64,000 nt of DNA from Deinandra increscens subsp. villosa (GCA_039602395.1 JBCNJP010000020.1:25743776-25807775), one strand, 5' to 3'; counted from the stretch's first letter, positions 33,187 through 46,015 are shown. Notes: a model not told the origin generated them from the sequence alone. Translations and numbers: made by a program.

Positions 33187-34180
33187 ATGGTTTATCGAAT
33201 GTGGCAACTTCGTGGACCAGAGCAAGCTAATTTCGACCCATACGAGATCTACGGTAAGTTTCTTCAAGCAATCTTATGTTATGTTTGTGAATTTTGTCGT
33301 ACTTGATCTTATTTCTTTGTGATTTATTCACAATCGTTGTTTGATCTCAGCTAATGAACCTACATTCTTCACACTGAAAGTATTTCACGGGGGAGAGTTT
33401 GTTGAGAACCCAGGCAGGAAGTACATAAATGGCAAGGTTGGATACATTGACATGGTTGACTCTGATGAGTTCTCGGTCCATGAGTTTGATCTTATGATCC
33501 ATAGATTAGGGTATTCAAAGGAAGAGGTTATTTACTATTACTATAGGATCCCAACTGAGGACTCAAATTTAGGTTTGAGACCTTTAGAAAATGATAGGGA
33601 TGTGCTAGGCCTATTCAAGTTTGTGGGCGGTTATAAGGTAATTTATGTCTATACTGAACATGGAGGCACCACTTTAGACACCTATTTTATGCAAAATGAT
33701 AGTTTTTCCAATGTTGTGATTGAAGAAATTGTTGATGATTTGCCAAATCATATTGTGCCTACTACAATTATGCCTAGCTCTATTGTGTCATCTGCTAATG
33801 TTAGGGGAAGGGTGTTAGAAATTGGGTGGATTGGGAATGAGGTTGACACTAATGTGCAAGATGTGATAGATTTACAAGATGAGATGGATGTGCAAGATGG
33901 GGATTTGGTGGCTGATAGTGTAGAAGAGAATGTGGAGGTGGCTGATAATGTAGAAGTTGAGCATGCGGTGGCTGGAAATGAGAGTGTATTAGAGAATGTG
34001 GATGTGGCTGATAATGTAGAAGTTGAGCATGTGGTGGCTGAAAATGAGAGCGTATTAGAGAGTGTGGATGTGGCTGTTAATTTAGTAGAGAATGTGGTAA
34101 TGACTGGAAATGTTGGTCATTTAGAACCAGATGAAATAGATAATCCATTTGATGGACTAGATGACATATTGGGTACTTAA
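33187..34180 (+). pseudogene. MULE transposase N-terminal part with PB1-like domain
   Basis: Exon 1 (33187-33253, MVYRMWQLRGPEQANFDPYEIY) splices at GTAAGT across a 97-base intron to 33351 in frame. About residues 25-125 form a compact domain (FTLKVFHGGEF, YINGKVGYIDMVDSDEFS, GYKVIYVYTEHG) matching the PB1-like domain that starts many plant MULE proteins. The rest is acidic with degenerate ADNVEVEH repeats. A stop at 34178-34180 ends the frame; the next coding segment (KAWEGSNDVQFEDF) lies in another frame. It is therefore the front of one protein with the 34240 frame, broken by an indel or an unrecognised small intron. PB1-like domains usually mediate protein contacts. Confidence 0.7.
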
Positions 34181-34239
34181 AAATATGATGAAAGGGAAAA
34201 GCATGGGAAGGGTCTAACGATGTTCAGTTTGAAGACTTT

Positions 34240-36641
34240 ATGAGGACTAATGAAATATTTTTGGCACAATTTTTGCATAATTTTTCACAAGATGAAGTTC
34301 AAGATGAGGATGAAGGTGAAGCCAGTGGTGAGGCTGGAGGTGAAGACAGTGGTGAGGATGGAGATGAGGATAGTGGTAAGGATAGAGATGAGGATAGTGG
34401 TGAGGAAGGAAACGAGGATAGTTGTGGGGATGGAGATGAGGATAGTGGTGAGGATGGAGATGAGGATAGTGGTGAGGAAGGAGACGAGGATAGTTATGGG
34501 GATGGAGATGAGGAGATTGGTGAGGATGAAGATCAGGAGATTGGTGATCATGAGAAAGGTAAGGTAGTTGAGCATGATACAGATTATATAGTTGATGAAG
34601 AAATTTTGATTGAGGATGTTGAAGAAGATATGGAACATTACAGAGCTGTAGTTGATCCTGAGGATGAAGAAGAGGAAAGTCATGATGAAAATGAATTAGA
34701 GGAACTGGATTTTGATGAGTATGATAGTCCAGTTGAAGATGGGATTGAATGTCCATTGAGGAAGGCAATCAAAAAGGTTAATAAGAGAAAGAGGTCAGGT
34801 GAATGTTCAACAAGTTCATTTTTTGTTGGTCAAATAATAGCTAATAAAGAAGATTTCAGGTCTGCTGTTTTAAAGTTGGCTGTGGAAACTAGGAAGCAAC
34901 TAGTGTTTATTAAAAATGACAGGAAAAGAATGCGTGTGGTATGCTATGGACATAATCCAGATTCTATATGTAAAGAGGGGCAAATTGGGAATTCTACTTG
35001 GGAATCTTCTAAACCTGGGGGGTCCAATACAAAAAGGGCATCCAAAGTAGGTAGGTGCAGTGCATTAAAGGAAGTGAAAAAGAGATTTCCCAAACCCACT
35101 TGCCCGTGGACTTTACATATATCAAGGAGGAAAATTCAAGATGCTTGGTGTATGAAAACAGTTAAAGGAGAACACAATTGTTTGCACACAAGGGATGTTA
35201 GGTTGTATACAGTCTCAACTATTGCCAAAGAAATTGAGGACATCATTGAGTCAAACCCTACCATCCCACTGAAGGATCTTAGAGAACTATTACAGAAGAA
35301 AAATCAGGTAAATATATCTCTACAAAAGGTTTTTAGGGCGAAGGAAATGACTGTTAAGAAGATTCATGGTGATTATAGAGAGCAGTATGGTTTGTTAAGG
35401 GGGTACTGTGATGAGATACTTAGATCTAATCCAGGTTCAACAGTAAAGGTAGATGTTGAGAGAGATTGTGATCCAGCTAGTCCTACAAGACAATTTAAGA
35501 GGATCTATATTTGCTTTGCTGCTTTGAAGGCTGGTTTCAAGGCTTGTGGTAGAGATATATTAGGTTTGGATGGTTGCTTCATGAAAGGTGCATATCCAGG
35601 GCATGTTTTGTCTGCAGTTGGGGTTGATTCCAACAATGGAATTTATCCAGTAGCTTATGCTATAGTGGAGGCTGGAACATTAGCATCCTGGACTTGGTTT
35701 CTAGAGAATCTTGGTGAAGATTTAGATATTACTGCTAGTTCAAATTTTAGCTTCATTTCAGACAGACAAAAAGTAATCTTTCATTTTCTAAACTTTATTA
35801 TAACAGGTATCATGGCTAATCACAATAATTCATGTTTCTTAACTGTGTAGGGGATTATACCTGCTTTGAAGAAGGTTTTTCTTGCTGCTGTAATTTAATT
35901 TATGCAGAAAGGCCACTATGTGATGTCCTTTTGAACAACCTTTGTGAGGTATTCAACAGGCAGCTGGTTGATGGAAGAGACAAGCCCATTCTTACCTGCT
36001 TGGAGTACATTAGGGAGTACCTGATGAGAAGGATAACTGCTGTGCATAGGAAGATTGCAAATTCTGAAGGTCCTCTAACACCAGCAGTAACCAAGATTTT
36101 CTCCTTTAGCAAAACAAAGGCTAATGAGTACAGGGTGATTATGGCTGGTAACAAAAAGTTTCAGGTTAGTGGGCCTTGGTTGGATCAAGTAGCTGTTGAT
36201 ATGGAGAGGAGGACTTGCTCATGCAGGAAATGGCAGCTTACTGGCATGCCTTGCAGCCATGCAGTAGCTTGTATATGGGAATTGGGAAGGACTAAGAATG
36301 ATGAGGGGATTCCGGAGACATGGGTTTCTAAGGCTTATTGGCTAGAAACATGGAAAAATGTCTATGCACACACAATTGAGCCTATGAATTGAAGGAGTAT
36401 ATGGCCACCATCAAGATGCCCAACAAGTTTGACACCTCCAAAACATCACACTCTAATAGGCAGGCCCAAAAAGAAAAGGAAGAAGTCGGCTGGCGAGTTG
36501 TCTGAGGGCGTCAACATTGAAGGTAAACTGACTATGAAAGGGTTAACAACAACCTGTTCCAAATGCCACAATGAGGGACATAATTCAAGAAGTTGCAAGG
36601 GGCAGGGAACTCCCAGGGCAGGTCCATCACAGCAGGTTTGA
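34240..36641 (+). pseudogene. MuDR-type MULE transposase, internally deleted
   Basis: After an acidic repeat region come the MuDR DNA-binding domain (about 34810-35200; FFVGQIIANKEDFRSA; PWTLHISRRK) and the MULE core with D in ILGLDGCFMKG and D in FISDRQK. A 78-base intron (35773-35850) restores FISDRQK|GIIPALKKVF. Directly after VFLAA the sequence jumps to YAERPLCDVLLNNLCEVFN: roughly 80-100 residues normal in relatives, including the third catalytic acid, are absent. The SWIM finger follows (CSCRKWQLTGMPCSHAVACIW). TGA at 36390-36392 then cuts off, in the same frame, a basic tail and CCHC knuckle (CSKCHNEGHNSRSC). It cannot be a working transposase as read. Confidence 0.85.
34297..34560 (+). 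repeat. Acidic-coding minisatellite in the MULE transposase
   Basis: Imperfect units of about 30 bases built on GATGAGGATAGTGGTGAGGA, coding Asp/Glu/Gly/Ser-rich repeats (DEDSGEDG, DEDSGEEG). Such tracts change length easily by slippage. Confidence 0.8.
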
Positions 36642-37767
36642 AGTGCCATCAACATTGCAGGTCTAATGCAGGTTAAGTGAAGCAGTTGGTTGTCTGGTTT
36701 CTGTTTTTTTTTCATTTGGCTGTCTTTTGAAAAACTTAGTACTATGTTGGTTTGTATCTTGAAGATGTTATGTTGGTTTGTCTTTTGATACACTATGTTT
36801 CATATATGTTTTTGAACAGTTGTTAAAGTGCTTGATATGGAATTAATATGTTATGGTAATTACTTGCTGTTTGGTGATATCCATATCTGTTTGGTGATAT
36901 GTTCATTTAGTGGTGCATGTATACTCTCCATTCTAAATGCTTAATCTTTGGTCATTGCAAAAAGATTGGTCAAGTCCAGTGTGGCCTTTTACATGGTCAT
37001 CTATTCATTGAAATCTGGTCATTTACATGTGCACATATTCATTGAAATATGTTCTTTCCAATATGGTCATTTTAATGGTCAGAATTCATTGTAATATAGT
37101 CATTTCCATATGGTCATTCCAATATAGTCATTTGAGTCATTTACTATGGCATTATATACATCCAATTAGAGTCAAACTAATTTATTAAACAACTACCACT
37201 GTACCAACTTGGTACTACATATATGGCATAATGACCTTTACAAAGATGATGTTCAAAATTAGGTCAATCCATCTAACATAAACACCAAATTACTCTTTGG
37301 TAAAAAAGTAAACAAGAAACAACAACCAACTAAACATAACAATAAACTTTAGTTTCTTCACTTCAACCTCCAATTCCTTCACTATTTCCACAGCTCTTAC
37401 ACACAAGAGGGATCATCCCAACTCACAAATCCACAATTGGAACCCTGATCAGAAAACTGTCAAAAAGTTAAGAATTTTATGAAAAATTATGACTTAAATC
37501 ACCAAGAAAAATTACCTTTCTAGCACAGCAATGAAAGCGACGGCCTGGGTTACCTTTTGTCCACGATGTGCGTATAATTATAGAAGATCCACATGAACAT
37601 ATCACCATCTTTTTTTAGGTAAGAATTTCGAAGGGAGGGAGAGATCGAACGTGAATTTCGGCTGAGAGAGAGAGAGATGATATGTGGGAATTTGATAGAG
37701 AGAGAGAGTATAATTTAGGGTCCAATGTAGCTATTTCTACAATTAATAAAGACAAAAAAATAATGGA
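36642..37767. other. MULE 3' non-coding region
   Basis: Presumed 3' UTR, then degenerate repeats of TGGTCATTT type (37000-37140) and GA-runs near 37665-37710. No gene seen. Confidence 0.6.
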
Positions 37768-37950
37768 CCATTATACCCTCATGTGCGCTGCACATGGGGG
37801 CCTGGTTAACGTCCAACTTGACGACCGTTTGCACCAGGGATTCAAATCGCAACAGAAATGAAACGTTAGGTAAGATTTGTTAATAATTGAAAAAGTGGAC
37901 TCAAAGGGTTAAAATCCAGAAACCACAGGGACTCAAATGGTAATTAACTC
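37768..37950 (-). repeat. Right terminal inverted repeat of the MULE
   Basis: 183 bases, inverse of 32830-33012; differs mainly in the AAGTTCACTTTTAC segment. Confidence 0.9.
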
Positions 37951-37959
37951 AATAAAATA
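37951..37959. repeat. Target-site duplication, right copy
   Basis: AATAAAATA, identical to 32821-32829. Confidence 0.9.
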
Positions 37960-40594
37960 CAATTTATTTAATGATTAGTTTAAAATATGTCTCTTAGTAA
38001 ATAACACAATATTTCTTAATATAAAAAGTATATGAATAATTATTTATTAAAAGTTTAAAAAAATAAACCTTAATATAAACATTTATTAGAAATATACATT
38101 ATTAAATATCTTATTTAAAAATAATTACTACTTACTATGTTAGTAAAAAATAATTAGTTCCGAATATATTTGAAACGTATACAAACTAATAGAATTTACT
38201 TAATGATTAGTTTTAAAATATATTTGTTAGTAAAAAAATAAAATAAACCTTAATATAAAGTTTTTGTATTTGGATAATTACGTATTAAAAATTTAAACAA
38301 ATTAAATATTAATATGAAAATTTAGTATTTGGATAATTACTAATTATAAATTTGACTTAATACAAAATTTTATGGTGATGACAAATGTCATTTTTCTAGT
38401 TAAAGTATGACCAATTTTTTTGTTTATTATAGATTATTATATTATTATATATAGACTAGCCATAATGACCCGAGTAAATACTCGAGATTGTAATATAAAA
38501 GATATGTAATGAAATATGACATAAAACTAAATTTGAAATAAAAACGATAGGTTAAAAAAATATTGCTTTCATGTTTATAATGTTAACTCATATGTAAAAG
38601 ATGTCATCACTAAAAATAACTTATTGACTCGCGCGGGGTTGTGATATTAAAGTTTAAAACACAATCATCATTTGATATTGAGTCAGATAATACAAAAATA
38701 ACTTTTCTTGCTTCACATGACATCTTCTCGCTTGTGTCACATAGGAAAACTCCGGTGTGTCATTTCTTTCTTTTATGAATTAAATAATTCAAAGTCAATT
38801 CTAAAATACACACGGATCTTTAAAGATCCAACATATTGGGTTAGACCTTAACAAAAAGATTCACGTCCCTGCAACAAAAAAAAAAATTCCATAACACAAG
38901 TATCTGTATCAATCGTAGAATGGCCTGACGTATGATTACTGCAAGTATAGTTCTAAAGTATAATTAAGCATTTAATCTTATGAATACTATAATCTTAACT
39001 CAAAGCTCAATTTCAGAATAAGGATAGTTACTCTACTAAGAAAGTAACCATCAAGCCTTGATTAAATCTTTAATAACATCTTTGTCTCTCTATATTTTCA
39101 ACTCTGCATTAAAAAATCCATTAAATTTAAAGTTGAGTCATTTGTATAGATGCAAAAAAAAAAAAAAGAGTTACAAAAATAGTTGGACTTTCTAAACACT
39201 ACACTAAATAAAGACACATACATGCTAAACAAAATGGGATTGACATACATATTGATTATTAATTATTGGAGAACAAACTTACATCGAAGTCCACCTTTTT
39301 TTTCATAGTACATTGCTATGGTAAAGTAACAATTTTTAAAATGAATTTTTAACACTAAATTTTTAAAATGAAACAAAACAAATTATTTATGCTTAAGTGG
39401 TAGTTCGTTAATTTTAAAAGTCAAAGCATTTTACGTACAATATATACTGTCATACACAAACTACTTAGGTGTATACTCTTATATAGATAATGAAAAAGTA
39501 GAATTTAGCAAAAGTGAATACCAGTTTTGAATTCTAAACTACCTATGTTTTACATGTGAGAATACTCTGGCATATCAATTATGAAAATAGCAAGGTAGCA
39601 TTTTAATCAATTGCCATAAAATTCACAGTTACAATGATGATGAAAAGAAAAAGAATAATTATGTTGGATCCAATAAACTACAAAGAAAATAAAATCAAGA
39701 AACTGTATTCACAAATTTATCGGGGTACCGTCCCTTTTAACCCAAAAAACTATATTAACAATAATAACTAATTAAATGAAATACAATTTAGAGAATCCAA
39801 ATGCTCTTTTTCTAAAAGCTTCTAACTTCTTACATCGTCCTTCAATTTTTTTTTTTTGAGATATTCCCATTTAGTTGTCCAAAATCAAAGAATAATTCTC
39901 AAATCACTTTTTGTGGCATCAGCTTGTTCACATGAAATATAATATAAGAATCAAATCAATAACTACTTGGGTTAAAAAAAGATTTAAAATGAGAATAAAT
40001 GGTTATGACTGATGTGAAACTACCTTTTGTGGCATCACCTTGTTCACATGAAATTTAATGTTTACAACTAAAGCTGGTAAAAGTTATGCCATACAATTGA
40101 TGATAACTTAATCTTCTTTTTAATAAATATAATGGTTATGACTGACGTGCAAGATGATATGCTTTAATCTGAAGGTACCTTTTGTGCAAGATGATATGTT
40201 TTATATGATTAAACTAAATAGAACTTTAAAACATATCCTTCAAGAAAGTTATGCCCAACAATTGCGTAGATGATAACGATGTAAACAAAGTTCTTTTAAT
40301 CAGGGTTAAAAGATAAAGGGAGAATCACGAGAAGAGCCATTGACTGCCCTTTAATTTTCAAAATAGCCTTTGACCATGACCTTTTTCAAACTATTACTCC
40401 AATCACAATACGCTACGTAATCAGTTTTCAGATTTTCTCGCTATGGACCAACGTTAGTTTTGGAATTTTGCTCGCTATATTTAATAATTTATCGCTAAAA
40501 CTTAAATAAATATTAAAAAAATAAATTAAAAATACCCCCGCCTAACACCAACGCCAAATTACAGATTATACTAGTAAATATTTAATTTTTATTA
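37960..40594. other. AT-rich spacer without recognised genes
   Basis: Degenerate AT-rich repeats (TAAACCTTAATATAAA near 38070 and 38245). No open frame of interest, no clear element ends. Confidence 0.5.
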
Positions 40595-40745
40595 CTTTTA
40601 AATATTAATTTATAACTTTTTATAACTTTTAAATGTCAATTTATAACTTTTTATAACTTTTAAATATTAATTTATAACGTTTTATAACTTTTAAATATTA
40701 ATTTATAACTTTTTATATCTTTTAAATATTAATTTATAATTTTTT
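40595..40745. repeat. 31-base AT-rich tandem array, about five copies
   Basis: Unit begins CTTTTAAATATTAATTTATA and ends ACTTTTTATAA, with single-base variants (for example AAATGTCAA near 40631). Confidence 0.8.
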
Positions 40746-40976
40746 TAAAGATCACTATTATAATGTTAAGTTACCGAATCAAGAGGTAATTCAAGTAGCT
40801 TTGTCTGACTCGATAAAACCATGCGAATGAACTCCTATGCGAATGAACTCTTATGCGAATGAAGTTGTAAGCGAATTAACTTATTCACTTATAGCCCTTG
40901 GCATAACCATAATCGCAAGTCGGTGTGGGAAAACTAAGGCTAAGGGGTGGTTCATAGTTTTTGTGGCCATGGAGGG
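40746..40976. other. Spacer with a 17-base triple repeat
   Basis: ATGCGAATGAACTC-type units occur three times at about 40823-40866. Otherwise featureless up to the LTR. Confidence 0.5.
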
Positions 40977-42418
40977 TGTAACACCTGTGAATAAATCGTG
41001 AATCTGTAAAATAAAAATAGAATAAAATTATGGAAAATCAAGATTTGCGGACCGTGAATCTCGGAAGTGGAAATTAACGCTCCACGAGGATCACTTTTAG
41101 GTTAGACCGGACATCGCAGAAGAAACGGACGCGTGTCATTTTCTTTTAAGACTCGCAGACCGCGAATCCTTGTTTAGCAAAGTGACGGTCCGCGACTGGA
41201 CCTCACGATGAACACTAAGTTTTTGTCATTTTTGAAGCACATCTGACCTCACTTTCGTTTTCCAGCTATCATGTTCGACTTAGAAACTGGCCAGGTCATT
41301 TGTCCAATGAAGAGAATCCCTATATCTCCACCTATTTGTTCACATGCTCTCATTTGAGCATCTTTCTCCAAATAACTCACTCATGTGAGTATGTGTTGAT
41401 GGTTTGAAGCTGAGAACGAATTTTTAGAGAGTCATAAGTAAATTCTAAGGGTGATTCGGTGATTCTGCTACTGAGAGTGTTGGTAAGAAGCCATACTCCA
41501 AATCTAAGGTATGTAGTCTTGAGATTCATTCATTATACTGCTACAAGTATTGATATACGATGAACCAACACTCATAAATGTGTCTATATTATATGGTCAT
41601 GCTTTGGAAAAGCTATTACCCACTGAGTTTTGGGAGTTGTAAGTGTTTGGCTCAAGTGTATAAGTCTCTAAGCACAAGGTACACATCTTTGATGCATGTA
41701 TAAAATACTTATAGATAATTATTATCATAAGTTCTAGGTAGTTCTATGTTTTCCAGTAGGTTAAACATTTAAGATTATGGATTGATGATAAAAAAAGCAA
41801 CCTTAGCTAAAGTGTTAAATATGAAAAAATGCATAAAGTTGCATTTTCATGAAATTGCATGAATAACATGACTAAGGTCTCTAAGCTCTTATCCACTGAA
41901 AGTTTCCTATATTCTAAGCAGTAAGAAAAGAGGACAAAATATCATATTTGGTGCTTGTGGGATTTTAGTTATAAACACAAGTTTCATGATATAAAATGAA
42001 TATAATTATGTACAAAAATGAGCTTCAAAAAGGGTTCTTGAGGGATATTATGGCTACTGGAAACACATAGAATAAAACCCAGCAAGAAAAATGAGTCAAA
42101 ACTGAAAAATGTGAAGAACTCAGAATAAGACAAAATAGTTGGGCGCGGACCGCTATCAAGCAGAATGAGAAATCACGATTCGCGACCCAGCACTGAATCC
42201 GAGAAACATTTTGTTTCTCGCGGACCGCTAGACTGTTTATATATAAATCACGGTCCGCGAATTACACTGACCATAATGTTTTTTTTTTATAAAAATATAA
42301 TTATAAAAATAGTGATTTATAATTTGGGTTATGAAATAATTCTGTTATGAATCTGTGAAGCTGATTTGATATAAAAACCCGGTCGGTAATTATGAAAATC
42401 ACATAATTAAGCATTCTG
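40977..42418 (+). repeat. LTR copy of a gypsy chromovirus-like element (left)
   Basis: Starts TGTAACACCTGTGAATAAATC and stays alignable with 50906-52190, both ending near AAGCATTCT. Each copy has deletions relative to the other, so they are old. The end of the LTR and the primer-binding site could not be found; the LTR may continue to about 43.0 kb. If the two copies belong to one element, everything between is its interrupted interior. Confidence 0.65.
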
Positions 42419-43040
42419 GTTAGATACTTGATTCTTGGGAAATATTAAGAAATCAGTAATTGAAATTTTGAAAGGTAATGTGAGATATACAAATTTTGAT
42501 TATCAAATGATATAATATATTAGGATTGATGCATCAATAATTGACATTGGATTTACGTGCCATCACTATGTGTAACTCTCCTTGGCAAATCTGTGAGTCG
42601 TTAGCTTTTACCCTTATCTTTTAACTTAAATGTTTTAGGGGCTATAATATGAGCTTGTTCAATTGTTTTACTGATTAAACTGTGTCGTTGATGTTTGTGT
42701 TATATCTGAATTATGAACTGTGAAGTTGTTGACTGTTGTGATTTTTTCATAGCGTGATAGCTCGGGTCATTTAGGTAACTCCCTTCTGGTTGGATTACCA
42801 CGAGGCATATATATAGTTCTATGGCCATAGGATTAGCACTGGTTCACATATTATTCAAATTTCTAACACTGGCTTTAGGGAAGATATGTTATATATGTTT
42901 GCAAGATAAGGGGGTACTCGGGTGTACGTGTCTGAGTTTTGCTCCCGGTTGCTGGTTGACCTTAGCAGGGCTCTGTTTCATAATTTGGCACATGTTTTAA
43001 AACATTTGATTAATGGATGTGAGTCATTATCTCACCAGCA
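42419..43040. other. Probable continuation of the LTR, undefined
   Basis: No coding frame; sequence has LTR-like character (short G/C islands in AT-rich DNA) but no second copy in the window to define it. Confidence 0.35.
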
Positions 43041-44265
43041 ACTTTGTGTTGTTGACTTGTTTTTTGTTTTTAGTAGTTTTTCAATTTTTAGGTAGTTGTT
43101 TATTTATTTTGAAAAAAAAAATTGAAAAACATAAAAAATCCAAAAAGATTTTTCATTTTTTGAGTCATTTTGAGTTTAGTGTTTTGAGTCAAAAATGTCT
43201 CTGGATAACTTGCAAAAATCATGGAAAATGATAGTACAATTGGGAGTCGATTTTCAAAATAAAAATAAAGAAAGAAAGGGATAAGTGGTAAGAAAAGGAG
43301 AGAATGGAAAATATAGCTAGTTTGTGATGTGTCGGTAGGCCCAACTGATTTAGTAAAGCTTAATTATCCCTTGGTGTTTATTTTTGTATAAATATGTAAT
43401 TAATTTAGCTCGCTTGTGGGTTCCCATTTTAGGAGTTAGAGTGAGATTGAAACTGATGATTAGGAGGAAAAAGACCTTTTTTTATTAGAGACTTATATAT
43501 CCTCAGAATAAATTGGCACGTTATGATCTTTTTGCGAAAGCAAATCCGAGAAATAACGGCGCCCCATTTTTCCATCTTTTGAGCATATTAGGTAATGAAT
43601 TGGTTAATGAATTAGAGTGAAGGGACAAAATACTCACGTACGAACTAAGGATAGTATCCCGTGGTAAGTGCCTCTGATGATGTTCTGGATCTCGCGGGCA
43701 AAACACTCACGTATGATTTCGGGGGTAAGACCTTGTGACAGAATGCCTCTAATGATGTCCGTTGGTAAGTATAGTTAAAATTAACCAACTAAAAAAAAAG
43801 AAAAAAAAAGAGAAAAAAAAATAAGAGAAAAAATAGAAGCATCAGTAGTCAAATAAATGCTCAAGCAATTTCATTATCCATTCAAATTCATCATTCTTGG
43901 GATATATGAGTATCTAGTTTAACTAGGGTGGGGAAAATATAAATAATATATCTTTATTACCCTTTACTTTGACCGAATATGAGTCGGGATTAGATTGAGC
44001 TAGAATTTTCTGAATGTGGGACACCTAGGCAGGTTGATACAATTGATCAGTAATTTACATAAACACTTTGGGGGCTCAAAGATCAGTGGTTGGGTTTAGT
44101 CGGATAGAAATATCGGCAATTGCAATTAGCATATGTGATTACATTTTAGAGTGTGGAATTGAATTGGTTGATAAATTAAAAATGTTGAATGATTTTTATT
44201 GAATTCCTAATTATGATTCCATGACAATTTTTCCGAGACGGAAAAAAAAATAAGTGTGAGGATGT
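43041..44265 (+). mobile_element. 3' internal remnant of an Athila-like gypsy element
   Basis: AT-rich non-coding sequence with repeated motifs (ACTCACGTACGA; CCTCTGATGATGT at 43672 and a variant at 43745). It ends in an A-rich purine tract and AAGTGTGAGGATG before an LTR-like start, the arrangement I associate with Athila 3' ends. No domains remain, so the assignment rests on layout. Confidence 0.45.
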
Positions 44266-45535
44266 GATGAGCGGTTTAAATGTACACTTTATTTTATATT
44301 AATCACTCCCTATACACACCAAGTTGGAAATAAAAGATATTATTTTAATGAGTTTTGATAATCAAGATGTTGAGATGAAAATACACTCCATTGATATGAT
44401 TAAGTGAGTCTGAGTTATAATACATTAAGCGGGAGAGTTGTTAAATACAACTTTTGGTTTAATATGAATATTATAGAACTCATAGACAATGGTGCTCATG
44501 AAATTGATTAAAGGTGTACGTGTTTATTTGTAGGTAAACAACAATTTCGACTGGAAATGTAGATAATGAGGTTTTAATTTAATGAAGACATTTGTTGGAA
44601 TTGCTGCAAGTCACGTGAGGATGCATGTATTGCTAAATAATCGTTATGAATGTGAACACAAGGTAGAAAGACGGAAGAAAAGAAATTGCAATTCGTCAAA
44701 ATTTCGGGCGGTACGCCCGACCCAAGCCAAATCAGGGCGGTACGCCTACGGGCTAAGTCGGCAGATTTTTATTATTTTTATTTTCTAAACCTATTTAAAG
44801 GGTGTTTAGGTTATAGTTCGAACCCTAATCATCCCCAGCCGTTTTTGGGGTGAGAATTACGAATTTTTCACTTTGTTTAGAGATCTTGGAGTTCTTGCAA
44901 TCATTCGGTAATTGTTTCTTATGCAATCTTTAATTGTAATCATGTTTGCTTCATTAGCCATGTCCGGCTAATCATCTCTAACTACTTTTGGTGAATGGTT
45001 GGTAAAATCGTTTTATTCTTAATCGGTTACTTAGTAGTTGTTCCGTAATCCTTGCAACCGTTGAACACCCGCATGCTAAAATTATTTAACCTAACTAGTA
45101 ACCTAGGGTTTTAGTGTTCCCCTGACATGATCTAGCACTTTCTTGCGGCAGGAACTAATCAGCCCATTAGAACCCTAGGTAATTAGGTCAATTAGGCAAT
45201 TGGGGGCATGTCTATGTGTCACTAGTAATTAATTAGGTTTTGCCTAAATCGGTAGCCAACCAGGATCCAAAAGTGGTTAGTTTTCATTCCATTGATAGTT
45301 AAGTAATTCCTAGTGCAAGTTAGTTAATTTTAGTTAAATCACCTCAACACTCAAAACAGCCAAGTGGCAATTTAGTATAATTTTAGGTTAATTGGTCATT
45401 TAGTTAATTTAGTTAATAAGGTAATCAATCAATTAATCAATTTCCACATATTCCCTTGGTTCGATAACCCTAGCTTCCACTACTACAAAATCAATTTAAG
45501 TTGGGGATTTGAAACGGTCTGACAAATCGTTATCA
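44266..45535 (+). repeat. Probable 3' LTR of the Athila-like element
   Basis: Starts TGATGAGCGG after a purine tract and is taken to end at CGTTATCA, giving TGAT...ATCA ends. No second copy in the window, so limits are approximate. Confidence 0.4.
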
Positions 45536-46015
45536 AAACTCCAAACTAAGTTTTAAACTGTTAAAACAGTTTTACAATCAATTGGTTCGAGTCCTAATAT
45601 TCACTAAGACTCGAAATATCATAACCAATTTTATTCGACTATGAACTCGAATTTTTTGATTTTAAAATATGGAACTTTTAATAATTGGTTATTGCCTCGC
45701 GACACGTAGTTTTTAATAAGGAGGTTATTAAATTGACTGTCCCGAGCGAGATAGGGTTCTTGTGTAAATTTAGTCAAACGTTTAATTAATTAAAACACTG
45801 ACTAAATAATCCTATCTGGTAAGCCGCTAAACCGATAGTTATGCCATCCTAGTCAAGTCTAACTTGGAACATATTTACCGATGCATCAGTGTTGGAGTAT
45901 TTCAACACCGCACTTGGTGTTCAGGGATCTTCCAAGGTGTGTGCGTTGGAGTATTTCAACACCATGCATGCACACTGACCACTAAGGACATCTATCATTT
46001 TCTTTACGAGTACCT
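45536..46015. other. Spacer with a repeated small hairpin
   Basis: GTTGGAGTATTTCAACACC occurs at 45891-45909 and 45945-45963; each copy can form a short hairpin (GTTG...CAAC). No gene seen. Confidence 0.5.

Larger units (their letters stand above)
32830..37950 (+). mobile_element. MULE, 5.1 kb, with 183-bp inverted repeats and perfect 9-bp duplication
   Basis: Ends GAGTTAATTACCATTTGAG and inverse; the terminal inverted repeats are 32830-33012 and 37768-37950, equal in length with fewer than about ten mismatches. The 9-base duplication AATAAAATA is perfect. Inside is a transposase gene of the PB1-like / MuDR / SWIM / zinc-knuckle architecture. The clean duplication and similar repeats suggest a fairly recent insertion, yet the transposase already has several lesions, so it probably moved with help from another copy. 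It lies 285 bases upstream of PRXQ. Confidence 0.92.

Noticed and set aside
34175..34240. A small intron joining the PB1-like frame to the transposase frame
   Set aside because: A GT...AG pair exists but would be only about 60 bases with no clear branch point; an indel explains the frame change as well.
40595..40745. Regular direct repeats considered as a CRISPR-like array
   Set aside because: Units abut without unique spacers and the window is plant nuclear DNA.
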